From: Serratia grimesii NBRC 13537
GTDB lineage: Bacteria; Pseudomonadota; Gammaproteobacteria; Enterobacterales; Enterobacteriaceae
Direction of reading: 5' to 3'
DNA length: 64,000 nucleotides
Assembly (NCBI RefSeq): GCF_001590905.1
Contig: NZ_BCTT01000013.1
Location: forward strand, 1 to 64,000
Shown here: piece after piece, positions 39,849 through 50,806 of the stretch
Layout of the letters: the number at the start of each line of letters is the position of its first letter
How positions within the stretch are numbered: position 1 is the stretch's first letter
The notes under the pieces: generated by a model
Told to the model about the DNA's origin: nothing
Database searches by the model: none
What the model saw: only the letters and a program-made list of their open reading frames with translations
Program-made: the position numbers and the translations under genes

Positions 39849-40528
39849 TATCGGATTCGGTAGCCGATGCTGCGCACCGTTTCAATACTTAACGCGTTGT
39901 CCGTCAAGGCGCCCAGCTTCTGCCGGATATTGCTGATATGGACATCAACGCTGCGGTCATAAGCTTCACGCGGGCGTCCCAAACCTTTTTCTGACAGCTC
40001 ATCTTTTGATACTACGCGTTCAGGTGCACGTAACAGCAATTCGAGCAGGTTGAATTCGGAAGCCGTCAGATCAAACGGCTTGCCACGCCATTCGCTGCTA
40101 CGGGTAGACGGGTTAAGACTCAGCTCACCGAAATTGATAATAACCTCGTCGTCCACTTCATCCGGGCGCTCGTCAAAACGGCGCAACACCGCACGCAAAC
40201 GTGCCACCAGCTCACGGGGATAGCACGGCTTAGGCATGTAGTCGTCAGCGCCCATTTCCAGGCCGATAACCCGATCGATGTTATCGCCTTTGGCTGTCAG
40301 CATAATGATTGGCATACGGCTCTTTTTACGCACGTCGCGCAGGACGTCAATGCCACTCATGTCCGGCAGCATGATGTCGAGGATCATCGCGGTATAGTCG
40401 CCCGACAGCGCGCCTTCCACCCCGGCTTTGCCAGTCAGTACCAGCGTGGCGTTAAACCCTTCGCCGGTCAGGTATTCGCTCAGCATGGTGCCGAGTTCGA
40501 GGTCATCATCGACCAATAAAATTTTCAT
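39848..40528 (-). CDS. OmpR-family response regulator, CpxR-like
   Basis: A 226-residue regulator: receiver domain with acidic pocket DDD (7-9), phosphoacceptor D51 (ILDIMLP), switch T (MLTAKG) and K in MPKPCYPREL, followed by a winged-helix DNA-binding domain (DLTASEFNLLELLLRAPERVVSKDELSEKGLGR; DVHISNIRQKLG). It resembles CpxR along its length, but the usual KPF is KPC. First gene of the regulator-kinase pair, divergent from macA. Confidence 0.87.
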   Translation of the reverse strand: MKILLVDDDLELGTMLSEYLTGEGFNATLVLTGKAGVEGALSGDYTAMILDIMLPDMSGIDVLRDVRKKSRMPIIMLTAKGDNIDRVIGLEMGADDYMPKPCYPRELVARLRAVLRRFDERPDEVDDEVIINFGELSLNPSTRSSEWRGKPFDLTASEFNLLELLLRAPERVVSKDELSEKGLGRPREAYDRSVDVHISNIRQKLGALTDNALSIETVRSIGYRIR

Positions 40529-40703
40529 GCCTTGCTCCTTCGCGGATTTTCGCCATTTTCACGCCTATTTGTCTGCTTCGCAGCCGGTTTTACTCAATCC
40601 TTACATATTCCTGAACGCCACTTAACCGCAGACCCATCGGCGGCGCGTTAAATTAGTGCCAACAGATTTTTACCGCGCTTTTATGCCAGGGAACTTCATC
40701 GTC

Positions 40704-41897
40704 ATGCCATCGTTTCAACGCTCAAAACGCTATCTGCTGCCCACTGTTATTGTGGCTGCTATCGCCCTATTTCTCTACTTCAGATCTCAAGGTGATACAG
40801 CGCCTCCCCGTTATATCACTGCGGTGGCGCAAACGCGCGACCTGGAACAAACGGTGTTGGCTGACGGCACCATTGAAGCGCAAAAACAGGTCAGCGTCGG
40901 CGCGCAGGTGTCTGGTCAGATAAAGGCCCTGTACGTGGCGCTGGGCGATAAAGTACATAAAGGGCAACGGGTCGCTGAGATTGACGACTTAACCCAGCAG
41001 AATGCCCTGAGGGACGCAGAAGCGGCATTGAAAAACGTTCAGGCGCAACGCGCATCAAAAATGGCGGCATTACACAACAATGAGCGCGCCTATCAGCGTC
41101 AGCAAGCCATCGTGGCGCATGGCGTCGGTATACGGGCAGATTTGGACAATGCTCAGGCCACACTGATTGCCACACGCGCCGATGTTAATGCGCTGGATGC
41201 GCAAATCGTCCAGGCGCAGATTGCGGTCAACACAGCACAAGTTAACCTCGGTTACACCAAAATCACCTCGCCGATAGACGGCACCATCGTCGCGTTACCG
41301 GTGGAAGCTGGGCAGACGGTGAATGCGGTACAAAGCGCACCGACCATCGTCAAAGTCGCTCAATTGGCAACCATGACCATCGAAGCACAGATTTCTGAAG
41401 CTGACGTGGTCAAGGTTAAAACCGGCATGCCGGTCTATTTCACCATCCTGGGTGAACCCGGTAAGCGCTACCGCACCACATTGCGGGCGATTGAACCGGC
41501 CCCGGATTCCATCAATGATGAGACCACCTCTTCCAGTACCAGCAGCTCCAGCAGTTCCTCCAGCTCCAGCACCGCAATTTACTACAACGGTCTGTTCGAC
41601 GTCGCCAACCCTGACGGTGCGCTACGTATCTCAATGACCGCACAGGTGTATATCGTGTTAGCCAAGGCAGGGAACGCCGTGGTCATCCCCGCAACGGCCT
41701 TACAAGGAGACTGGGTGCAGGTGGTCGACAAACAAGGCAACATTGCCAGACGTCCGGTAAAAGTTGGTATTAACAACAACGTCGATGCACAGATTATCAG
41801 CGGCCTATTGGCCGGTGAGAGTGTCATTGTCAGCCAGGTGAATTCCGCAACCAAAAGCAGCACGCGCCGTATGGGCCCGCCGCCAATGGGAATATAA
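40704..41897 (+). CDS. macA: MacA-like periplasmic adaptor of an ABC efflux pump
   Basis: A membrane-fusion protein linking the MacB-type ABC pump to an outer-membrane channel. N-terminal membrane anchor (about 11-28), lipoyl/barrel-sandwich halves ([40 protein letters not shown]-type [14 protein letters not shown]), coiled-coil hairpin between them, beta-barrel domain. I start at ATG 40704 ([10 protein letters not shown]), giving 397 residues; ATG 40683 and GTG 40656 are alternatives and no start has a strong ribosome site. A 17-residue Ser/Thr run (41523-41573) is inserted relative to E. coli MacA. It is followed 2 nt later by macB. Confidence 0.85.
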   Translation: MPSFQRSKRYLLPTVIVAAIALFLYFRSQGDTAPPRYITAVAQTRDLEQTVLADGTIEAQKQVSVGAQVSGQIKALYVALGDKVHKGQRVAEIDDLTQQNALRDAEAALKNVQAQRASKMAALHNNERAYQRQQAIVAHGVGIRADLDNAQATLIATRADVNALDAQIVQAQIAVNTAQVNLGYTKITSPIDGTIVALPVEAGQTVNAVQSAPTIVKVAQLATMTIEAQISEADVVKVKTGMPVYFTILGEPGKRYRTTLRAIEPAPDSINDETTSSSTSSSSSSSSSSTAIYYNGLFDVANPDGALRISMTAQVYIVLAKAGNAVVIPATALQGDWVQVVDKQGNIARRPVKVGINNNVDAQIISGLLAGESVIVSQVNSATKSSTRRMGPPPMGI

Positions 41898-41899
41898 CC

Positions 41900-43849
41900 A
41901 TGAGCCAACAACCTTTGCTGCAACTGCGCGGCATCAGCCGCCGTTTTCAAGCCGGTGAACAAAACGTAACGGTATTGAACAATATCGATCTCTCCATTGG
42001 TCAGGGTGAAATGGTGGCGATCGTGGGCGCTTCCGGTTCCGGTAAATCGACGCTGATGAACATTCTCGGCTGTCTTGATCGCCCGAGCGAAGGCGATTAC
42101 CAGGTGGCTGGCCGCAGTACTGGACAGTTGGATCGCGATAGCTTGGCCGAACTACGGCGCGAACACTTCGGTTTTATCTTCCAACGCTATCATCTGCTGG
42201 GCGATCTGAGTGCGCAGGGCAACGTGGAGGTGCCGGCAGTGTATGCCGGCCATCCACGCCGTTCACGTCAACAACGGGCAGCTGATTTATTACAGCGGCT
42301 AGGGTTGTCGCAACGATTGAATTACCGCCCAAGTCAGCTCTCCGGGGGCCAACAACAGCGGGTTAGCATCGCCCGTGCATTGATGAACGGCGGCGAAGTG
42401 ATTCTGGCGGATGAACCGACCGGTGCGCTGGACAGTCACAGTGGGCAAGAGGTGATGAGTATCCTGAAAGGCCTGCACGCACGGGGCCACACGGTGGTAA
42501 TTGTCACTCACGACATGCAGATTGCCGAACATGCTCAGCGCATCATTGAACTCAGTGATGGCAAGATCGTTGCCGATCGACAGAAAACCGTCCAACGCGT
42601 CGCACGCCTGCCAAAAGCGTTGGATAACACAACCAGCCGCTGGCAATCACAACGCGATCGCCTGCGCGAAGCATTCAAAATGGCGCTCTTGGCTATGGCC
42701 TCCCAGCGCCTGCGCACCCTCCTCACCATGCTCGGCATTATCATTGGCATTGCCTCGGTCGTCTCGGTAGTGGCACTGGGCAAAGGCTCTCAACAGCAAG
42801 TACTGGCCAATATCAACGCCATGGGCACCAGCACACTGGAGGTCTATCCGGGTAAAGATTTCGGCGATATGCGCTCAGCCGCAGTGCAAACGCTGCGTGC
42901 TACCGACGCCGACGCACTGGCACAGCAAGGATACGTGCACAGCGTGACACCGACCGTCTCCACCAGCACCACGTTCCGCTATGGCAACCAGTCGGTCAGC
43001 GGCACAGTCAATGGTGTCGGGGAACAGTATTTTCTGGTCCGTGGCTATAACATCGATAGCGGCATGGCATTTAACCGTCATAGCATCGAGCAGCTGATGC
43101 AGGAAGTCGTGATCGACGAAAATACCCGTGACACGCTGTTTCCTCACGGTACCAACCCACTTGGCGAAGTGATCCTGCTCGGTTCACTGCCTTGCCGCAT
43201 TATCGGCGTCGCCGCTAAAAAGCAAAGTGGCTTCGGCAGCGATGAAAACCTGAATGTCTGGATCCCCTACACCACCGCGATGAAACGCATGCTAGGCCAG
43301 AGCTACCTGAAAAGCATTACCGTACGCGTTAACGATGATGTCGATCTCTCCAGTGCTGAGGATGGCGTAACGCGCCTGCTGAGCCAACGTCACGGTGGCA
43401 AAGATTTCTTCGTGATGAACACCGACAGCATTCGCCAAACCATTGAACAAACTACCGCCACCCTGACGCTGTTGGTGTCGATGATTGCGTTGATTTCGCT
43501 GGTGGTCGGCGGTATTGGGGTGATGAATATCATGCTGGTGTCGGTCACCGAGCGCACCCGTGAAATTGGCGTACGCATGGCGGTTGGTGCACGTGCCAGC
43601 GACATCATGCAACAATTTTTGATTGAAGCAGTTCTGGTGTGCCTGCTGGGTGGGACGCTGGGGGTGTTATTGTCACTGGCGATAGGCGTGCTGTTCAGCC
43701 AATTCAGCGATAACTTCACGATGGTTTATTCCACCGAATCTATCGTTGCCGCCTTTATCTGCTCGACATTAATCGGGGTTATTTTTGGTTTCTTCCCGGC
43801 GAAACGTGCCGCCGGGATGGATCCGATACATGCGTTGGAAAGGGAATAA
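41900..43849 (+). CDS. macB: MacB-like ABC efflux ATPase/permease
   Basis: A 649-residue fused ABC half-transporter (E. coli MacB 648): N-terminal ATPase with Walker [10 protein letters not shown] (43-51), LSGGQQQR and ADEPTGALD; then TM1 (about 272-295), a large periplasmic domain, and three C-terminal TMs with [25 protein letters not shown], the MacB_PCD/FtsX signature. With MacA and TolC such pumps export macrolides, enterotoxin or siderophore-like substrates. The actual substrate here is unknown. Confidence 0.9.
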   Translation: MSQQPLLQLRGISRRFQAGEQNVTVLNNIDLSIGQGEMVAIVGASGSGKSTLMNILGCLDRPSEGDYQVAGRSTGQLDRDSLAELRREHFGFIFQRYHLLGDLSAQGNVEVPAVYAGHPRRSRQQRAADLLQRLGLSQRLNYRPSQLSGGQQQRVSIARALMNGGEVILADEPTGALDSHSGQEVMSILKGLHARGHTVVIVTHDMQIAEHAQRIIELSDGKIVADRQKTVQRVARLPKALDNTTSRWQSQRDRLREAFKMALLAMASQRLRTLLTMLGIIIGIASVVSVVALGKGSQQQVLANINAMGTSTLEVYPGKDFGDMRSAAVQTLRATDADALAQQGYVHSVTPTVSTSTTFRYGNQSVSGTVNGVGEQYFLVRGYNIDSGMAFNRHSIEQLMQEVVIDENTRDTLFPHGTNPLGEVILLGSLPCRIIGVAAKKQSGFGSDENLNVWIPYTTAMKRMLGQSYLKSITVRVNDDVDLSSAEDGVTRLLSQRHGGKDFFVMNTDSIRQTIEQTTATLTLLVSMIALISLVVGGIGVMNIMLVSVTERTREIGVRMAVGARASDIMQQFLIEAVLVCLLGGTLGVLLSLAIGVLFSQFSDNFTMVYSTESIVAAFICSTLIGVIFGFFPAKRAAGMDPIHALERE

Positions 43850-43852
43850 TAC

Positions 43853-44734
43853 TCAGCCAAAAACACCGGTAGAAAGATAGCGATCACCGCGATCACAGAT
43901 GATCGCCACAATCACACTGCCGGGGTTTTCTGCGGCAATCCGCAACGCGCCCGCAACGGCGCCACCGGAACTGACGCCGCAGAAAATACCTTCACGTTGC
44001 GCCAACTGACGCATGGTCTGCTCAGCGTCAGTCTGCTCAATGTCCAATACCTGATCGACCAGATCCGGGCGGAATATCCCCGGCAGGTAGGCTGGCGTCC
44101 AGCGGCGAATACCGGGAATATTGCTGCCTTCTGCCGGTTGCAGACCGATGATCTGCACCTGTGCGTTCTGGCTCTTCAGATAGCCACCGACACCGGTTAT
44201 CGTGCCCGTGGTCCCCATGCTTGAAACGAAATGGGTAATACGCTGCTCGCTCTGTTGCCAGATTTCCGGGCCAGTGGTGGTGAAGTGGGCGTACGGGTTA
44301 TCCAAATTATTGAACTGGTCCAGTACTTTGCCCTGCCCCTGATTGTGCATTTCCAATGCCAAATCGCGCGCGCCTTCCATCCCGACTTCGCGGCTAACCA
44401 GAATCAACTCTGCCCCATAAGCGCGCATCGCCGCCTGCCGTTCCAGGCTCATGTTTTCCGGCATCAACAGCGTCATAGCATAGCCTTTCAACGCCGCGAT
44501 CATCGCCAGCGCAATACCGGTGTTGCCACTGGTGGCCTCGATCAGACGGTCACCGGGCTGTATCTCACCGCGCAGCTCAGCCTGCTGAATCATCGCCAGC
44601 GCGGCACGATCCTTCACCGAACCCGCTGGGTTATTACCTTCCAGTTTGACCCAAACCTCGCTGTTCAGTCCTGTCGTCAGACGTTGTAATTTTACCAGCG
44701 GGGTATTACCGATACATTGTTCAAGCGTTGTCAC
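43853..44734 (-). CDS. cysM: Cysteine synthase B CysM
   Basis: A PLP-dependent O-acetylserine sulfhydrylase also able to use thiosulfate. The 293 residues have PLP lysine K41 in GSVKDRA and loops TSGNTG and GTTGTITG. It starts with GTG, as in E. coli. It lies downstream of cysPUWA on the same strand but after a strong terminator. It converges on macB with 3 nt between the stops. Confidence 0.96.
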   Translation of the reverse strand: MTTLEQCIGNTPLVKLQRLTTGLNSEVWVKLEGNNPAGSVKDRAALAMIQQAELRGEIQPGDRLIEATSGNTGIALAMIAALKGYAMTLLMPENMSLERQAAMRAYGAELILVSREVGMEGARDLALEMHNQGQGKVLDQFNNLDNPYAHFTTTGPEIWQQSEQRITHFVSSMGTTGTITGVGGYLKSQNAQVQIIGLQPAEGSNIPGIRRWTPAYLPGIFRPDLVDQVLDIEQTDAEQTMRQLAQREGIFCGVSSGGAVAGALRIAAENPGSVIVAIICDRGDRYLSTGVFG

Positions 44735-44767
44735 GATCTTTGCCTGTGTGTTGAAGTGCGTAATATA

Positions 44768-44791
44768 AAAGGCAACCCCGGGGTTGCCTTT
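44768..44791 (-). terminator. Terminator of cysPUWA
   Basis: A 24-bp perfect palindrome, AAAGGCAACCCC|GGGGTTGCCTTT, followed on the minus strand by TTATATTA. It separates cysA from cysM. Confidence 0.88.
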
Positions 44792-44816
44792 AAAATGATG
44801 ACGGGTATAAAAACTA

Positions 44817-45905
44817 TCAGGCGCTTTTAGCTAACGCAACAGGTTGTAGTAGTTGATCGCCGGCGTACAGACGCGCATTCAGGCTGCCAACGTAATAACG
44901 ACCGCCGCGCACCGGGTTTTCATTGCCTTCCGGCAAAATCACGCTGATAGGCTCCTGATGCCAGCCGATCGGCTGCACGGTCAATTGCCAGAAGTGGCCA
45001 CGCGGGCTAACTTCCAGCACCTGCACCGGTAACGGGCAGCGGTCACTGCTCTCAGTACCCACTTCCATTTCCCAAGGCCGCAGGAACAAGTCCACGCTAC
45101 CCTGGTGCATCGGCTGGAACGACAGCGGCCACTGATGCGCACCAACAAACAGCTGTGAACCGCGGATCTCGCCGCTCAGGCGGTTCACTTCACCCATAAA
45201 TTCCAGCACGAAGCGGCTGGCCGGTTCACGCACAATCTCTTCCGGCGATCCCACCTGTTCAATATTGCCCTGGCTCATCACCACGATACGGTCGGCCACT
45301 TCCATCGCTTCTTCCTGATCGTGGGTGACGAACACGCTGGTGAATTTCAGCTCTTCGTGTAACTGACGCAACCAACGACGCAATTCTTTACGCACTTGCG
45401 CATCCAGTGCACCGAAAGGTTCATCCAGCAGTAAAATCTGCGGTTCTACCGCCAAGGCGCGCGCCAGGGCTACGCGCTGCTTCTGGCCGCCAGAAAGTTG
45501 TGACGGATAGCGGTTAGCCAAATGGGCCAATTGCACCATCTCCAGCAACTGGGTCACTTTTTGTTTGATCGCCGCTGCATTCGGACGTTCACGACGCGGC
45601 AACACGCTCAAACCAAAAGCGATGTTGTCAAATACTGTCATATGGCGGAACAGCGCATAATGCTGGAATACGAAGCCCACCCGACGGTCGCGCGCATGGA
45701 CATGGCTAACGTCGGTGCCGTGGAAGCCCAACTTACCGCTATTTTGGTTTTCTAGCCCAGCGATAATACGCAGCAGTGTGGTTTTACCAGAACCAGACGG
45801 CCCGAGTAATGCCACCATCTCGCCGGAAGCAATGTCGAGCGAGATATCGTTCAACACCTTGGTACGACCGAAAAACTTGTTGATACCGTTGATCTCAATG
45901 CTCAT
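44817..45905 (-). CDS. cysA: Sulfate/thiosulfate ABC transporter ATPase CysA
   Basis: A 362-residue ATPase of the sulfate/thiosulfate importer. Walker [10 protein letters not shown] (35-43), [20 protein letters not shown]-loop FVTHDQEEA, and a C-terminal regulatory TOBE-type domain. Start at ATG 45905 ([25 protein letters not shown] as in E. coli); an in-frame start at 45962 lies inside cysW. It overlaps cysW by 11 nt and is the last gene of cysPUWA. Confidence 0.96.
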   Translation of the reverse strand: MSIEINGINKFFGRTKVLNDISLDIASGEMVALLGPSGSGKTTLLRIIAGLENQNSGKLGFHGTDVSHVHARDRRVGFVFQHYALFRHMTVFDNIAFGLSVLPRRERPNAAAIKQKVTQLLEMVQLAHLANRYPSQLSGGQKQRVALARALAVEPQILLLDEPFGALDAQVRKELRRWLRQLHEELKFTSVFVTHDQEEAMEVADRIVVMSQGNIEQVGSPEEIVREPASRFVLEFMGEVNRLSGEIRGSQLFVGAHQWPLSFQPMHQGSVDLFLRPWEMEVGTESSDRCPLPVQVLEVSPRGHFWQLTVQPIGWHQEPISVILPEGNENPVRGGRYYVGSLNARLYAGDQLLQPVALAKSA

Positions 45906-46770
45906 GATTTTCCTCCCGCTCGAGACGTGCATTCTGACGTTCCAGACGCCATTGCAGGCCACTCTTCAAAAATAGGGTCACTATTGCCATCAGGGTCAAT
46001 AAACCGGCGGCGGTAAAGGAGCCAACCGTATTGTAATCCTGTTGCAATAACTCAACCTGCAGCGGCAGGCTGAAGGTTTCACCGCGAATAGAACCAGACA
46101 CCACTGACACTGCGCCGAATTCACCAATGGCTCGCGCGTTGGTCAGTACCACGCCGTACAGCAGCGCCCAGCGAATGTTTGGTAACGTCACCCGGCGGAA
46201 CATCTGCCAGCCAGAGGCGCCCAGCAAAATAGCAGCCTCGTCTTCCTGACTGCCTTGACTCAGCATCATCGGCACCAACTCACGCACCACAAACGGACAG
46301 GTAACGAAAATGGTCACCAGCACCATGCCCGGCCAAGAGAACATAAGCTGGATATTATGCGCATCCAGCCAACCGCCCAGCAGACCATTGCTGCCGTAAA
46401 ACAGCAGGTAAATCAGTCCAGCCACCACCGGTGAAACGGCGAACGGGATGTCGATCAACGTCAGTAAAAGTTGACGCCCAGGAAAGGTAAAACGCGTCAC
46501 CAACCATGCCAGCAACGTACCGAAAACCAGGTTGAACGGTACGGTAATCAAGGCGATCAGCACCGTCAGCCAGATAGCGTGCAACATGTCGCGATCGACC
46601 AGGTTACTCCACATCGCGCCAGCACCTTTGGAAAAGGCCTCGGCGAAAATCGAAATGATCGGTACCACCAGCAGCAGTACCGAAAACAGCACGCCGATAC
46701 CGATCAACGTCCACTTGCCCCAGTTGACGCGCGGGCGTTCGACGCCGTTGAACTCAGAGATATCCGCCAT
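45895..46770 (-). CDS. cysW: Sulfate/thiosulfate ABC transporter permease CysW
   Basis: A 291-residue inner-membrane permease with six hydrophobic segments and the EAA coupling loop ([22 protein letters not shown]). Start ATG 46770 shares a base with the cysU stop (TGATG). It pairs with CysU to form the channel. Confidence 0.96.
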   Translation of the reverse strand: MADISEFNGVERPRVNWGKWTLIGIGVLFSVLLLVVPIISIFAEAFSKGAGAMWSNLVDRDMLHAIWLTVLIALITVPFNLVFGTLLAWLVTRFTFPGRQLLLTLIDIPFAVSPVVAGLIYLLFYGSNGLLGGWLDAHNIQLMFSWPGMVLVTIFVTCPFVVRELVPMMLSQGSQEDEAAILLGASGWQMFRRVTLPNIRWALLYGVVLTNARAIGEFGAVSVVSGSIRGETFSLPLQVELLQQDYNTVGSFTAAGLLTLMAIVTLFLKSGLQWRLERQNARLEREENHEH

Positions 46771-47603
46771 CAGTGCCCCCCGATGCGTCGGCCAAAGCGG
46801 CTCTGCAAAACGTTAATGCTGAACAGCAACAGCAGTGATGCAGCCAGGATCACCGAGGCAATCGCACTGGCGGCCGGGTAATCGAACTCCTGCAAACGAA
46901 CAAAAATCATCAGTGAAGTCACTTCCGTCTTCCAGGCGATGTTACCGGCGATAAAAATCACTGCACCAAACTCACCCAGGCTACGGGTAAATGAGATCGC
47001 CGTACCGGCTAACAGCGCAGGCGCCAGCTCTGGCATCACGACGCGACGAAAGCTCTGCCAGCGTGTGGCACCCAGCGTTTCAGCCGCCTCTTCGTATTCC
47101 GGCCCCAACTCTTCCAATACCGGCTGAACGGTACGCACCACAAATGGCAGGCTGGTAAATGCCATCGCCACCGCAATACCCAGCCAGGTAAACGTCACTT
47201 TGATGTCAAAATGCGCCAGCCATTGACCATACCAACCGGTAGTAGAAAACAGCCCCGCCAGCGTCAGACCGGCTACCGCAGTCGGCAACGCAAACGGCAG
47301 ATCGATCAAGCCGTCCAACAGCGTGCGACCCGGGAAACGGTAACGCGTGAGGATCCAGGCCATCAGCATGCCAAACACCGCGTTAAATAGGCTGGCAACA
47401 CCCGCAGCCAGCAGCGTCACCTTGTAGGCTGCGACCACCTGCGGATTGGAAATTACCTCCCAATACTGCGCCAGGCTCATTTGCGCCAACTGCATCACCA
47501 GCGCACTGAGCGGTAACAGCAGGATCAGACAGGTGTAAAACAGGCTGCTCCCGAGGCTCAGTCCGAACCCAGGCAGAACCCGTTTGCTGGACAACGACAA
47601 CAT
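46770..47603 (-). CDS. cysU: Sulfate/thiosulfate ABC transporter permease CysU (CysT)
   Basis: A 277-residue permease half (E. coli 277) with six membrane segments and coupling loop EYEEAAETLGATRWQSFRRVVMPEL. The ATG shares a base with the cysP stop (TAATG). Confidence 0.96.
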   Translation of the reverse strand: MLSLSSKRVLPGFGLSLGSSLFYTCLILLLPLSALVMQLAQMSLAQYWEVISNPQVVAAYKVTLLAAGVASLFNAVFGMLMAWILTRYRFPGRTLLDGLIDLPFALPTAVAGLTLAGLFSTTGWYGQWLAHFDIKVTFTWLGIAVAMAFTSLPFVVRTVQPVLEELGPEYEEAAETLGATRWQSFRRVVMPELAPALLAGTAISFTRSLGEFGAVIFIAGNIAWKTEVTSLMIFVRLQEFDYPAASAIASVILAASLLLLFSINVLQSRFGRRIGGH

Positions 47604-48625
47604 TACTTATGCCCTGCTGCTAATAACTGATCCAACTCACCACCGGTGGAGAAATGCGTTTTCATCACCTGCGGCCAGCCGCCAAACTGATCTTCTACCC
47701 GGAACAACTTGGTGTCCGGGAACTGGCTCTTCGCTGCCGCCATCGCCTGCTTATCGTAAACGCGATAGTAGTAGCTGGTGATCACCTGCTGCGCTGCCGG
47801 GCTGTAGAGATAATTCAGGTAGTCTTTGGCCGCCTGTTCAGTCCCGTTTCTTTCTACATTCTTGTCAACCCAGGCAACCGGGAACTCTGCCAGAATATCG
47901 ACCGGCGGCACGATCACTTGGTATTTGTCTTCACCATACTGTTTACGAATATTGTTCACTTCAGATTCAAAACTTATCAGCACGTCACCCAAGCCACGCT
48001 CCACAAAGGTGGTCGTCGCACCGCGACCGCCGGTGTCAAACACCAATACGTTTTTCAGGAAGCGGGTCATAAAGGCGCGAGTTTTCGCCTGATCGTTACC
48101 ATCAGCCTGATTTGCGGCACCCCAAGCGGCCAGATAGGTATAACGGCCATTACCGGAAGTTTTCGGGTTTGGGAATACCAGCTTCACATCGTCGCGCACC
48201 AAATCATTCCAGTTATGAATGCCTTTTGGATTGTCCTTGCGTACCAGGAAAGCCATGGTGGAATAGAAGGGGGAACTGTTGTTCGGCAAACGGCTCTGCC
48301 AGTCAGCCGGTATCAGTTGCCCACGGTCGTGCAGGATCTGTACGTCAGTAACCTGGTTGTAGGTCACCACATCGGCACGTAACCCCTGTAAGATCGCCAG
48401 TGCCTGTTTGGAAGAACCTGCATGGGACTGTTTGATGGTCAGCTTGTCGCCCGGATGCTGCTGGTTCCATTGCTGCTCGAAACCAGGATTCAATGCAGCA
48501 AACAATTCACGGGAAACGTCATAAGAGCTGTTCAGCAATTCAGTTGCCGAAACGGTGCCACTGGCTAACAGCGCCGCTGCCAACCATCCTTTCAGCACAA
48601 TATTTTTAACCCGTGTTTGTTTCAT
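47603..48625 (-). CDS. cysP: Thiosulfate/sulfate periplasmic binding protein CysP
   Basis: A 340-residue binding protein, signal peptide cleaved near SATE (about residue 27), conserved [38 protein letters not shown]. First gene of cysPUWA. About 200 nt of non-coding DNA upstream should contain the CysB-activated promoter. Paralogous Sbp is not in this window. Confidence 0.96.
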   Translation of the reverse strand: MKQTRVKNIVLKGWLAAALLASGTVSATELLNSSYDVSRELFAALNPGFEQQWNQQHPGDKLTIKQSHAGSSKQALAILQGLRADVVTYNQVTDVQILHDRGQLIPADWQSRLPNNSSPFYSTMAFLVRKDNPKGIHNWNDLVRDDVKLVFPNPKTSGNGRYTYLAAWGAANQADGNDQAKTRAFMTRFLKNVLVFDTGGRGATTTFVERGLGDVLISFESEVNNIRKQYGEDKYQVIVPPVDILAEFPVAWVDKNVERNGTEQAAKDYLNYLYSPAAQQVITSYYYRVYDKQAMAAAKSQFPDTKLFRVEDQFGGWPQVMKTHFSTGGELDQLLAAGHK

Positions 48626-48830
48626 TCTGCACCTTAGCTAACTGAGTCAATCTGTCGGGCTTTCGCCCTGATGTTGACCAGTGTATTTATAACTAGGTGC
48701 GGAGCTGTAACGCTTTTATATACCGTTTAGTGATTTTCAAGCATCAAACGCTATAAGGCAGGGCCGGGGCGGTTTTGGCGAGGAGGGATGATGATACCGG
48801 AGCCGACGATAGCCGACTCCGGTGTCGCTC

Positions 48831-49730
48831 TTACAGCGACAACAAGCGCGTCAGCGAAGGAGCAAAGTAATAGCTACCGGTCACTGCACGGCTGAAACGC
48901 AACATGGCATCGCGTTTACCGTCGAGATCGCCAAACATACTCAACAGCTGTTTTTCGATGTTATGCAGGCGTGCGCAATAGGCGATGAAATACAACCCGT
49001 GCTTACCGCTGGCAGTGCCATAAGGCAGGCTCTGGCGCAGAATCTTCAGGCCTTTACCGTCTTCTTTCAGATCAACACGGCTGACGTGAGAAGTGTCCGG
49101 GCGCTGCTCTGGCGGCAACTCTTCACTGTCATGCTTGGTGCGGCCAATAATCTGCTCTTGCTGTTCCGTGGTAAAGCGCTGCCACTGACGCAAGTTGTGT
49201 TCGTAACGTTGTACCAGCACGTAGCTGCCACCTTCATCCTCTTCACCTTCGGCAATCACCGCCACTTCAGGACGTTTGTCGCCCTGCGGGTTTTCGGTAC
49301 CGTCGATAAAGCCACTCAGGTCACGCTCTTCTACCCAGCGGAAACCGTGGGTTTCTTCTTCAATTTTGATCGCATTGCCGAACGCCGCGAGCGCAGCCTG
49401 CGCCAGCGTGAAGTTAACGTCATGACGTAAAGATTGGATATGGATCAACATGTCGCGCTGGGTCGCCGGCGCCAACCCTTTACCCAACGGGGTAAATGGC
49501 TTCAGCTCTTTGGCCCCCTGACCGCTGGACAGATCGTGCCAGACGTCATAACCAAAGGCGATCACCGCGCCCAAATGGGCGTCGGGGAACTGCTGTTGCA
49601 GCTCGGTCAACGTCTGGCAAAATTGCTTACAGCCCTGACGCAAATCGGCAAACTCGCCCTGCACGGTGGCTTCCATAAAAATGGCGAAACGGCAGTGTTC
49701 CAGCAAAATGCCGCTCTGAACCTGTGTCAT
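48831..49730 (-). CDS. yfeX: Dye-decolorising haem peroxidase YfeX
   Basis: A 299-residue cytoplasmic DyP-type peroxidase (E. coli YfeX 299). It binds haem and has been proposed both as a porphyrinogen peroxidase and as deferrochelatase. DyP motif GFIDGTENP and proximal-histidine segment [13 protein letters not shown] are intact. I start at ATG 49730 (MTQVQSGIL, as in E. coli); an in-frame ATG at 49745 adds five residues. Next to a dispersed repeat. Confidence 0.95.
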   Translation of the reverse strand: MTQVQSGILLEHCRFAIFMEATVQGEFADLRQGCKQFCQTLTELQQQFPDAHLGAVIAFGYDVWHDLSSGQGAKELKPFTPLGKGLAPATQRDMLIHIQSLRHDVNFTLAQAALAAFGNAIKIEEETHGFRWVEERDLSGFIDGTENPQGDKRPEVAVIAEGEEDEGGSYVLVQRYEHNLRQWQRFTTEQQEQIIGRTKHDSEELPPEQRPDTSHVSRVDLKEDGKGLKILRQSLPYGTASGKHGLYFIAYCARLHNIEKQLLSMFGDLDGKRDAMLRFSRAVTGSYYFAPSLTRLLSL

Positions 49731-49840
49731 TGTCGTTATCCTCAATACCTGAATCGGGTAACAGGCTTCCTGTCACGAATGCGCGGTATCATACCGCAAG
49801 CAAGGGTAATTGCCTTGCCCGAACGCAAAGAAAACAAGGA

Positions 49841-50038
49841 TACCCGTCGCCTTTCAAACCACAGCGTTGTTAACTGCACACAGTTACGTGGCCTATCCGT
49901 GGGCCACGCCCTTAGGGGCCGCTGCAAGCAGCGTTCACATCTGTTCCCGACAGATTTGTCACCCAAGTCACTTACTAAAGTAAGCTCGTGGGGACTCCCG
50001 TGCTGGTCGCCCAGCTGTGGTTTGAAATGCATAGGGTA
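49841..50038. repeat. Dispersed palindromic intergenic repeat, copy B
   Basis: The 358-nt gap between yfeX and yfeY holds a 198-bp element with perfect 14-bp terminal repeats TTTCAAACCACAGC (49852-49865) and GCTGTGGTTTGAAA (50014-50027), outermost TACCC / GGGTA. It shares GTCACTTACTAAAGTAAGC...GGGGACTCCC with copy A. An additional internal segment of about 85 bp contains small hairpins GTGGCC...GGCCAC and ATCTGT...ACAGAT. It resembles a MITE carrying an insertion. Confidence 0.82.
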
Positions 50039-50088
50039 AAAAATTTATGAGGGTTTGGCGCCGCGAATAGGGCGCCAAAAAGAAAGGC

Positions 50089-50673
50089 TTACTGAGGTTT
50101 GGCGTGCCAGATGATCTTGCTGACCGTCCAGCTTTTTAGTGTGTCATCCGGTGGGATAATGTCCTGCGGGCCAGCCCATTTGCCGCTGAAGATGTAGGTA
50201 ACATACTTACTCTGTTCTGCCACACACTCCACTTTGCCTGCGTCGTCGCCACTGGCTGGTTTACAGGCACCGAATGCCTTCTTGTACATGTCACTGAACG
50301 GCGTACCGAGCTTGCTGCCCCATTCGGTCGCCACTTTGCTGTCCATCACGTCCACACGCTGCACGTGGCCTTTTGGTTCGCCGGTGATCACCAGCTTCAC
50401 TTCATTACCGTCGATCGCCTGATAGTAAGAAACGATCTGACCCTGGCTGGTGGCCATGCCACCACGCAGACGGTAATCGCCGTTCAGCCCGTCGTTGATC
50501 GCGCTTTCTGACATCGGGGTGCCGGCATTCAAATCGCCAACGCCCTTGGCGCTGACCTCAAGGCTGCTGCCAAACCAGTTAAGTGGCGACAGGCTCGACC
50601 AGGAGAAGTTCGACATGGTCGAACAGCCGGTCAGTAACAGCGGGAGCCCTAACAACAGTGGGCGAATATTCAT
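50089..50673 (-). CDS. yfeY: Lipoprotein YfeY (RpoE-regulated type)
   Basis: A 194-residue predicted lipoprotein; start at ATG 50673 gives a lipoprotein signal with lipobox LLTGC (Cys about 17). An in-frame start at 50733 lies before the signal and is rejected. It matches the E. coli YfeY family, described as sigma-E regulated; function unknown. I could not find a convincing sigma-E promoter upstream. Order yfeX-yfeY-yfeZ is as in E. coli. Confidence 0.88.
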   Translation of the reverse strand: MNIRPLLLGLPLLLTGCSTMSNFSWSSLSPLNWFGSSLEVSAKGVGDLNAGTPMSESAINDGLNGDYRLRGGMATSQGQIVSYYQAIDGNEVKLVITGEPKGHVQRVDVMDSKVATEWGSKLGTPFSDMYKKAFGACKPASGDDAGKVECVAEQSKYVTYIFSGKWAGPQDIIPPDDTLKSWTVSKIIWHAKPQ

Positions 50674-50788
50674 CTTTAGCTCCTTAACATCAAAGGCATG
50701 GGCCCGGCGTTTTGCTGCGTGCCAGCCTCTCACAACTGCCCACGCTTCGCCATCAGTTGCGAGCTTGGAGTGCAGAAAATAAGAAAAG

Positions 50789-50805
50789 TGCCGCCGCAGG
50801 CGGCA
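50789..50805 (-). terminator. Terminator of yfeZ
   Basis: TGCCGCC-GCA-GGCGGCA immediately after the yfeZ stop, followed on the minus strand by CTTTTCTTATTTTC. Confidence 0.75.
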
Positions 50806-50806
50806 A

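Noticed and set aside
41523-41573. Frameshift or sequencing error in macA at the Ser/Thr tract
   Set aside because: The frame is kept on both sides with conserved MacA sequence, so the tract is a true in-frame insertion.
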